DNA from: Ruminococcus flavefaciens
Lineage (GTDB): Bacteria; Bacillota; Clostridia; Oscillospirales; Ruminococcaceae
Direction of reading: 5' to 3'
Assembly (NCBI GenBank): GCA_023667045.1
Contig: JAMPAU010000006.1
Coordinates: 32,313 to 96,312, forward strand
DNA: 64,000 nucleotides
Shown: positions 60,872 to 64,000 of the stretch, in pieces
Layout of the letters: every line of letters begins with the position of its first letter
How positions within the stretch are numbered: position 1 is the stretch's first letter
Translations under genes and position numbers: made by a program
The notes under the pieces: generated by a model
The model's input: the letters and a program-made list of their open reading frames with translations, nothing else
What the model was told of the DNA's origin: nothing
Databases searched by the model: none

Positions 60872-61552
60872 ATGAAAGCACTGGTACTTTTCAGCGGTGG
60901 CGTGGACAGCACAACCTGTCTTGCTATGGCTGTTGATGCGTTCGGAGCAGAAAACGTTATTGCACTGTCCATTTACTATGGACAGAAACACAACAAGGAG
61001 ATTGAATGCTCCAGAAAGATAGCCGATTACTACGGCGTTACACTCAAAACTTTAGACCTTGCTCTGATTTTTGCGGATTCCGACTGTTCGCTTTTAAAGG
61101 GTTCAGAAAGTGAAATCCCCAAAGAGACTTACGCCGAACAGCTCGAAAAAACCGACGGAAAACCCGTCTCAACATACGTCCCTTTCAGAAACGGACTGTT
61201 TTTGTCGTCGGCTTCAAGCATAGCCCTGTCAAACGACTGCAACGTTATTTACTATGGCGCTCACAGTGACGATTCCGCCGGCAACGCCTATCCGGACTGT
61301 TCGTCTGATTTCAATAACGCCATGAACCGTGCTATTAATCTCGGCAGTGGCGGACAGCTTGAAATTATCGCACCTTTCGTCAATCTCACTAAAGCAGACG
61401 TGGTGAAAAAAGGTCTTGAATTAGGCGTACCCTACGAGATGACATGGAGTTGCTACGAGGGCGGTGACAAGCCTTGCGGTGTGTGCGGTACTTGCCGTGA
61501 CAGGATAAAGGCTTTTGAAATCAACGGCGTTAAAGACCCTATCACGATATAA
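60872..61552 (+). CDS. queC: 7-cyano-7-deazaguanine synthase
   Basis: A 226-residue ATP-dependent PP-loop enzyme that turns 7-carboxy-7-deazaguanine and ammonia into preQ0. The PP-loop is LFSGGVDSTTC (residues 5-15), and four zinc cysteines lie in SCYEGGDKPCGVCGTC near 190-205. Strong start context CGGGGAGGATTTTTTA. It continues the order of the pathway after folE and the inserted gene, and its product is the substrate of QueF encoded at 63208. Confidence 0.93.
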   Translation: MKALVLFSGGVDSTTCLAMAVDAFGAENVIALSIYYGQKHNKEIECSRKIADYYGVTLKTLDLALIFADSDCSLLKGSESEIPKETYAEQLEKTDGKPVSTYVPFRNGLFLSSASSIALSNDCNVIYYGAHSDDSAGNAYPDCSSDFNNAMNRAINLGSGGQLEIIAPFVNLTKADVVKKGLELGVPYEMTWSCYEGGDKPCGVCGTCRDRIKAFEINGVKDPITI

Positions 61553-61555
61553 TCA

Positions 61556-62091
61556 ATGAAAACAAAATATTTATAATTCTCTGCTATTTGGCTTGTGTAT
61601 CTTGTGCTGAAAAAAAGCATAATAACAGTGTACAGATGTGGGCGGATTATTCATATGTTGATGAATTTCCGTTTGATAAAGACTTTGAATTGAAAATTAA
61701 ACTTGATGTTTTCCCCGATACTGAATTTATCTGGAGAGAGTACGAAATATCAGCCTCTGTTGACGGTGAAGAATGCGTTTTGCTTGACGGTATGCCCATA
61801 ATTAATGCCTTTTTTGCAGACCTTAATGATGACGGTTTTCCGGAGTTATGCTCGTCTGTCATGTTTGGTAGCGGTATATGTGATGAACATATTGTCGTTT
61901 ATGATTATCACAACAGTAAGCATTATTTTCTGTGGGACACGGGCGAATATGATTATCATTTATTTTCAGATGACGGCGGATTATATGTAAAAAAACTTCC
62001 GTATGGCTGGCAGACGGAAGAAAACGCTGAAAACGGCAGAATTGCAATTGAGGGCGATTTACTGGTATTCAGAAACTTTGATGAGGTGTAA
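61556..62091 (+). pseudogene. Small lipoprotein gene with a probable frameshift in the signal peptide
   Basis: The mature part (from about 61597) is 165 residues of acidic protein with an FFADLNDDGFPELC stretch like a calcium-binding or FG-GAP-like loop. ATG 61556 runs only seven codons to a stop. Adding one A in the A4 run near 61564-61567 turns the start into MKTKIFIILCYLACVSCAEK, a convincing lipoprotein signal with lipobox Cys. Without that base the frame would have to begin at TTG 61588. No ribosome site is clear for either. I read it as a decayed or mis-called gene. Confidence 0.5.
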
Positions 62092-62093
62092 AT

Positions 62094-62729
62094 ATGGCTT
62101 TTGACTACAAAAAAGAATACAAGCAGTTTTATATGCCTAAGAAAAAACCGGATATTATTGAAGTTCCGGAAATGAATTATTTAGCCGTGAGGGGCATGGG
62201 CAACCCGAATGACGAAAACGGAGAATACAAAAAGTCGATTGAACTTCTGTACGGAGTAGCCTATACTATCAAGATGAGTTACAAGACAGACTATAAAATA
62301 AACGGATTCTTTGAGTATGTTGTTCCTCCGCTGGAAGCTTTCTGGTGGCAGGGCAAAAACGGTTGCATGGACTACAGCAGAAAAGACGAACTGCATTTCA
62401 TATCCGTTATCAGACTGCCGGATTTCGTGACAAAAAATGATTTTGACTGGGCAGTGCAGACAGCAACCATAAAGAAAAAACAGGACTTCTCAAGGGTAGA
62501 GTTTGTGACATACAATGAGGGACTTTGTGTGCAGTGTATGCATATAGGTTCTTATGACGACGAACCCGATACGGTGAATCTTATGCATGAATACGCCGGA
62601 TATAACGGTTGCACGTCGGATATAACCGATAAAAGACTGCACCATGAAATATACCTCAGCGACCCACGCAAGTGCGACGTTAACAAGCTGAAAATAGTCA
62701 TACGACACCCTGTTAAAAAGGAGAACTGA
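62094..62729 (+). CDS. GyrI-like small-molecule-binding domain protein
   Basis: A 211-residue protein of the GyrI-like (SOUL/AraC-effector) fold, recognised from the two-part pattern IIEVPEMNYLAVRGMGNPND and the repeated strand LCVQCMHIGSYDDEP, plus HHEIYLSDPRK near the C-terminus. Such proteins bind small organic compounds; some hydrolyse them or act as regulators' sensory halves. It is three bases after the preceding lipoprotein stop and six bases before the next gene, so all are in one transcript. No DNA-binding part. Confidence 0.75.
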   Translation: MAFDYKKEYKQFYMPKKKPDIIEVPEMNYLAVRGMGNPNDENGEYKKSIELLYGVAYTIKMSYKTDYKINGFFEYVVPPLEAFWWQGKNGCMDYSRKDELHFISVIRLPDFVTKNDFDWAVQTATIKKKQDFSRVEFVTYNEGLCVQCMHIGSYDDEPDTVNLMHEYAGYNGCTSDITDKRLHHEIYLSDPRKCDVNKLKIVIRHPVKKEN

Positions 62730-62734
62730 TTATT

Positions 62735-63181
62735 ATGGAAAGACAATCCGGCACACTTGTTTTAGGCAGAGTGACTTTTGAACTCGACGACTGCGAAGAT
62801 ACAAAATTTTTTATTTTCGACAGTGACGAGTACAATGATACTATAACTATTTCGTTTGACCTGCATTTCAGAAAGGCGGTTTTTGAAGGTGAGGAATTTT
62901 CGCCGTGTATCTGCATTAACGAACATGAAACGCATAAATCTGAAATCAGCGAAACTGTTGGCGGTACGTATTCGGTTGACAGTGCGGAAGATTCGGACGA
63001 AAGAGAAGATACACTATACATTTACGAACATGAACCGTTTGAAAAGTACAGCTTTACTGTACTTGAAATATCCGGAAAAACGGTTCATATCAGCATAGCG
63101 GGAACGGCTGTAACTGACGGTTATTCCGTTCCGGCAAAGACTGCTGATTTTTCGGGGGATTTCTGGTTGAAGTATGAATAA
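62735..63181 (+). CDS. Hypothetical acidic beta-rich protein
   Basis: A 148-residue protein predicted to be mostly strands, with many Asp and Glu. I recognise no family. The segments FFIFDSDEYNDTITISFDLH and EISGKTVHISIAGTAV suggest a small beta-sandwich. The ATG is six bases after the GyrI-like gene, with AAAAGGAG inside that gene's end. It precedes queF by 26 bases. Confidence 0.5.
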   Translation: MERQSGTLVLGRVTFELDDCEDTKFFIFDSDEYNDTITISFDLHFRKAVFEGEEFSPCICINEHETHKSEISETVGGTYSVDSAEDSDEREDTLYIYEHEPFEKYSFTVLEISGKTVHISIAGTAVTDGYSVPAKTADFSGDFWLKYE

Positions 63182-63207
63182 AAATTTAATTTATGGAGGT
63201 ATTCACT

Positions 63208-63813
63208 ATGGATACAAATTTTCAAAACGAAATGAAAAAGGTGTTTGAGGAGGTAATAAGCGAGATTAAGTCGGGTACTTCTGATTTTTTCGATATAAAG
63301 GAGGAAAAGTCCGGAACTACAGCAGACAGCACACGTGCTGATGAGGGCTTGCAGAATCTCGGCAGTAAAAATACCCGTTACGCCACAGACTACGCTCCGG
63401 AAGTACTCGAAACTTTCGACAACAAGCACCCCGACCGTGACTATTTCGTGAAATTCAACTGTCCGGAGTTTACAAGCCTATGCCCGATTACTTCACAGCC
63501 CGACTTTGCGACAATCTATATATCGTATATTCCCGATAAGAAAATGGTTGAGAGCAAGTCCCTTAAACTCTACCTTTTCAGTTTCCGCAATCACGGAGAC
63601 TTCCACGAGGACTGCGTAAACATCATCATGAATGACCTCATCAAGCTCATGAACCCTAAGTACATCGAGGTGTGGGGGAAGTTCCTGCCACGTGGCGGTA
63701 TATCAATAGACCCTTACTGTAATTACGGCAGACCCGACACAAAATGGGAAAAACTCGCATGGGAAAGGCTCTCGCACCATGACCTTTACCCAGAAAAAAT
63801 AGACAACAGATAA
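63208..63813 (+). CDS. queF: NADPH-dependent 7-cyano-7-deazaguanine reductase (QueF) with N-terminal extension
   Basis: A 201-residue type I QueF that reduces preQ0 to preQ1. Conserved motifs are [20 protein letters not shown] with the thioimide-forming Cys, the NADPH-binding [20 protein letters not shown], and [15 protein letters not shown]. From [16 protein letters not shown] onward it is colinear with the 165-residue Bacillus protein. The first 50 residues, acidic and Ser/Thr-rich, are longer than usual by about 35. ATG 63208 follows GGAGG; ATG 63193 overlaps that site. Last step of the locus. Confidence 0.92.
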   Translation: MDTNFQNEMKKVFEEVISEIKSGTSDFFDIKEEKSGTTADSTRADEGLQNLGSKNTRYATDYAPEVLETFDNKHPDRDYFVKFNCPEFTSLCPITSQPDFATIYISYIPDKKMVESKSLKLYLFSFRNHGDFHEDCVNIIMNDLIKLMNPKYIEVWGKFLPRGGISIDPYCNYGRPDTKWEKLAWERLSHHDLYPEKIDNR

Positions 63814-63852
63814 ATTGCAATTAATAATTATAATTTATTCTTGCTGAAAAGA

Positions 63853-63878
63853 TGACGGATTGAAAAATTATCCGTCAC
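63853..63878 (+). terminator. Hairpin after queF
   Basis: TGACGGAT pairs with ATCCGTCA around TGAAAAATT. A T-rich tract follows about 10 bases later; a further partial copy (GTGACGGATA) lies near 63930. Moderate terminator. Confidence 0.5.
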
Positions 63879-64000
63879 CCATGTTTTTAGCTATATATAG
63901 GCAAAAACATCACTTCCGGTGACGAATGGTGACGGATATTTACTATTTTTATAACTCTTTAATAAAAGAATATATAATATATATATAAAATAATAAAATA

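Overview
The window looks like a chromosomal segment of a cellulolytic, Gram-positive anaerobe of the Ruminococcus type, closest in style to the cellulosome-forming R. flavefaciens group. The evidence is a family 9 cellulase with a two-repeat dockerin, a pyruvate formate-lyase, an [FeFe]-hydrogenase-like protein, strong AGGAGG ribosome binding sites, many textbook TTGACA-17-TATAAT promoters and AT-rich intergenic DNA around moderately AT-rich genes. Species identity is inference. No rRNA, tRNA, CRISPR array, prophage or intact transposase gene was seen.

Layout. 1-3190: end of a small NRPS-like operon (free condensation domain, carrier protein, adenylating enzyme) and an SCP2-like protein. 3318-6043: aldo/keto reductase, a small unknown gene, a zinc-ribbon/leucine-rich-repeat protein and an HD-domain protein. 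6194-16576: a six-gene operon of VWA protein, small helical protein, SWIM zinc-finger protein, DUF4132-like giant, MoxR-type AAA+ ATPase and DUF5682-like protein. Its parts match the uncharacterised Escherichia coli yehI-yehL-yehM-yehP-yehQ set. 16888-19632: thymidylate kinase, sugar-phosphate transferase and patatin-like lipase. 19953-25576 (minus): dapL, dapF, a large repeat-filled gap, a degenerate GGDEF sensor and an AI-2E-family membrane protein. 25749-29503: a PfkB sugar kinase and a pyruvate formate-lyase whose glycyl-radical domain is a separate gene. 29543-34779 (minus): meso-DAP dehydrogenase, an [FeFe]-hydrogenase-like sensor, a coiled-coil DivIVA-like protein and two unknowns. 34919-38847: an AraC regulator and a GH9-dockerin-GH16 enzyme gene broken by an A8 run. 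38909-48698: FeoA-FeoB fusion, two substrate-binding lipoproteins (one apparently circularly permuted), and a MarR regulator with a heterodimeric ABC exporter. 48699-49519: a gene-free patch of repeats. 49520-51909 (minus): small unknown genes and a frameshifted CPBP protease. 52105-56229 (minus): the Pnkp/Hen1 RNA-repair pair. 56405-58268: an antiporter and an AT-rich orphan. 58379-63813: a queuosine-precursor locus (riboswitch-like leader, queD, queE, folE, queC, queF) with unrelated genes interspersed.

How the genes work together. FolE, QueD, QueE, QueC and QueF form an unbroken route from GTP to preQ1, the queuosine precursor, and the structured leader probably senses the product. Pnkp and Hen1 repair ribotoxin-cleaved RNA and 2'-O-methylate the repaired end. 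DapL+DapF and Ddh are two parallel routes to meso-diaminopimelate in the same 11 kb. The AraC regulator reads toward the cellulase gene, and two direct repeats 20 bp apart precede the cellulase -10 box.

The observations I rate highest are the split pyruvate formate-lyase, the Firmicute version of the yeh MoxR/VWA/SWIM module, the permuted binding protein, the homopolymer frameshift joining GH9-dockerin to GH16, and the inverted pair of about 300-340 bp repeats 26 kb apart. All family assignments come from reading motifs by eye. No database search was run.
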